Source of the DNA: Planctomicrobium sp.
GTDB lineage: Bacteria; Planctomycetota; Planctomycetia; Planctomycetales; Planctomycetaceae
Assembly: GCA_018659505.1 (NCBI GenBank)
Contig: JABJMI010000725.1
Coordinates: 1 to 5,592, forward strand
Reading direction: 5' to 3'
Length of the DNA stretch: 5,592 bases
Part shown: positions 5,097 to 5,592 of the stretch, piece by piece
Numbering within the stretch: position 1 is the stretch's first letter
Layout of the letters: each line of letters opens with the position of its first letter
The notes under the pieces: generated by a model
Told to the model about the DNA's origin: nothing
The model's input: the letters and a program-made list of their open reading frames with translations, nothing else
Databases searched by the model: none
Position numbers and translations under genes: made by a program

Positions 5097-5570
5097 TTGT
5101 ACGCCTCGGCTAATGTGATGTCCCAAACAACCACATGTTTCGCCGCCCTCTCTGACGCATTATTCGATGACGTATGCACTGCGCTTCGTTCGGGTTACGG
5201 CCTCCCTGAGTTCGTCGTCGATTGGCACGACTCGTGGCAATACGGTTCCGCCAGCACAGATGACATATGGTTCAACGTCACTCGCGCCGACAACAACTCT
5301 GTGGTCGAGACATGGATGGAGCGTTGCCCGTCCGGTGTCAACTGGCAAATTATCGCCAAATTCGACACCGAACCCGCTGATCTCGTTTCGATTCTTAATA
5401 CATGCCTTGGCGTAGTGCCGCAGCGCTATCAGACCAATGCCAATTGATGCCGATCTGGTGGTTCAACGGCGTACAACATGGTTTTTACGGAGTAAATTGG
5501 CTCTGTTTTGTTATTGAGCGGGTGTGAATCCCGTCTGGGTAATCGTTAGCCACGAGCCCGGTATCGAGTG
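5097..5570 (+). mobile_element. Probable integron-type gene cassette (474 bp)
   Basis: Integron cassettes start at G^TTRRRY, carry one promoterless gene, and end with an attC whose R'' box is complementary to the cassette's own first bases. Here G^TTGTACGCC at 5096-5105 is exactly complementary over ten bases to GGCGTACAAC at 5468-5477. A single small gene lies between, its stop 20 bases before the right copy. A second GTT at 5570-5572 closes the unit 106 bases after the GTACAAC box, a normal attC length. The reading frame is G+C-richer than its surroundings. No integrase gene is in the window, so this is either part of an integrase-free array or a lone cassette at a secondary GTT site. The second core (GTTGCGA) departs from the GTTRRRY consensus. 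Confidence 0.5.
5118..5447 (+). CDS. Hypothetical protein carried by the putative cassette
   Basis: A 109-residue soluble acidic protein, not recognised. It has a helical start (CFAALSDALFDDVCTALRSG, 7-26), then LPEFVVDWHDSWQYG (29-43), an alternating segment DDIWFNVTRADNNSVVETWME (48-68) that looks like a two-strand sheet, WQIIAKFDTEPADLVSILNTC (76-96), and a short tail. Tryptophans at 36, 40, 51, 66 and 76 are conspicuous. The small single-domain, Asp-rich style fits cassette-borne or immunity-like proteins, but that is only an impression. The frame is open upstream to an ATG at 5079; I prefer 5118 because the putative cassette begins at 5097 and would supply its own start. No clear ribosome binding site precedes either start, which is common for cassette genes. 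Codons favour G/C in third position more than the neighbours. Confidence 0.6.
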   Translation: MSQTTTCFAALSDALFDDVCTALRSGYGLPEFVVDWHDSWQYGSASTDDIWFNVTRADNNSVVETWMERCPSGVNWQIIAKFDTEPADLVSILNTCLGVVPQRYQTNAN

Positions 5571-5576
5571 TTGCGA
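5468..5576 (+). repeat. Putative attC recombination site
   Basis: In order: R''-like GGCGTACAAC (5468-5477), an eight-base spacer, L''-like TACGG (5486-5490) pairing with CC-G-GTA (5558-5563) with one unpaired G, an inner stem TGGCT (5498-5502) with AGCCA (5548-5552), a terminal hairpin GCGGG/CCCGT (5518-5534), a six-base spacer and R'-like GTTGCGA (5570-5576). An imperfect folded arm with an unpaired base is what integron integrases recognise in attC. CAAC pairs with GTTG across the R boxes as they stand; in the excised circle the R'' would pair over ten bases with TTGTACGCC from the cassette's left end. Confidence 0.45.
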
Positions 5577-5592
5577 CTGACTTATAAGTGAC

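Noticed and set aside
5518..5534. tRNA T-arm-like hairpin GCGGG-TGTGAAT-CCCGT
   Set aside because: It has T-arm geometry, but the loop is not TTCGAAT and no acceptor, D or anticodon arms can be drawn around it.
5516..5560. Segment resembling riboswitch pieces: TCTGGGTAAT (TPP-like) and GGTGTGAATCC...AGCCACGAG (cobalamin-like)
   Set aside because: The TPP element lacks its CTGAGA core and supporting stems, and the cobalamin element lacks the central CCGC-CTGT part and is far too short. The pairing is better explained as arms of the putative attC.
1..5592. CRISPR array, rRNA, tRNA or insertion sequence with transposase
   Set aside because: No regularly spaced direct repeats, no conserved rRNA or cloverleaf segments and no transposase motifs were seen on either strand.

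Overview
The window (about half G+C) looks like a piece of a Planctomycetota chromosome. The main evidence is a secreted sulfatase with the Cys-x-Pro-Ser-Arg signature, typical of the many such enzymes in marine and freshwater planctomycetes. Small lineage-type hypothetical proteins, roomy intergenic spaces and a short palindromic repeat fit the same picture. The assignment is an inference from gene content; no marker gene is present.

Layout, left to right. (1) 1-384, minus strand: the N-terminal 128 residues of a ZIP-family metal transporter with a histidine-rich loop, running off the left edge. (2) 385-850: a 466-base gap with no convincing gene. (3) 851-1607, plus strand: a compact cluster of three small genes. 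These are the sulfur carrier ThiS (TTG start) and two tightly coupled small proteins, the first resembling HicA-like mRNA-interferase proteins, so the pair may be a toxin-antitoxin-like module. No thiG or other thiamin gene lies beside thiS. (4) 1713-2684: an A+T-richer gene for a four-helix membrane protein with a large external domain, family not recognised. (5) 2685-2995: a gap with one perfect short hairpin and a possible minus-strand gene scrap. (6) 2996-4552: the secreted sulfatase. (7) 4553-5096: a perfect GGTCCGC/GCGGACC palindrome, a decayed inverted copy of it, two doubtful small reading frames and a potential three-way-junction structure. (8) 5097-5570: the most interesting segment. 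A small gene of unknown function (5118-5447) is flanked by GTTGTACGCC on the left and its exact complement GGCGTACAAC on the right. The right copy is followed by an imperfectly paired element ending in a second GTT. This is the layout of an integron gene cassette: the start of the cassette is complementary to the R'' box of its own attC site.

The genes do not form one pathway. Metal uptake, thiamin sulfur transfer, a possible toxin-antitoxin pair, sulfate-ester degradation and a possible mobile cassette sit side by side, which suggests an accessory or loosely organised region. The cassette and the small gene pair are the two parts most worth following up.
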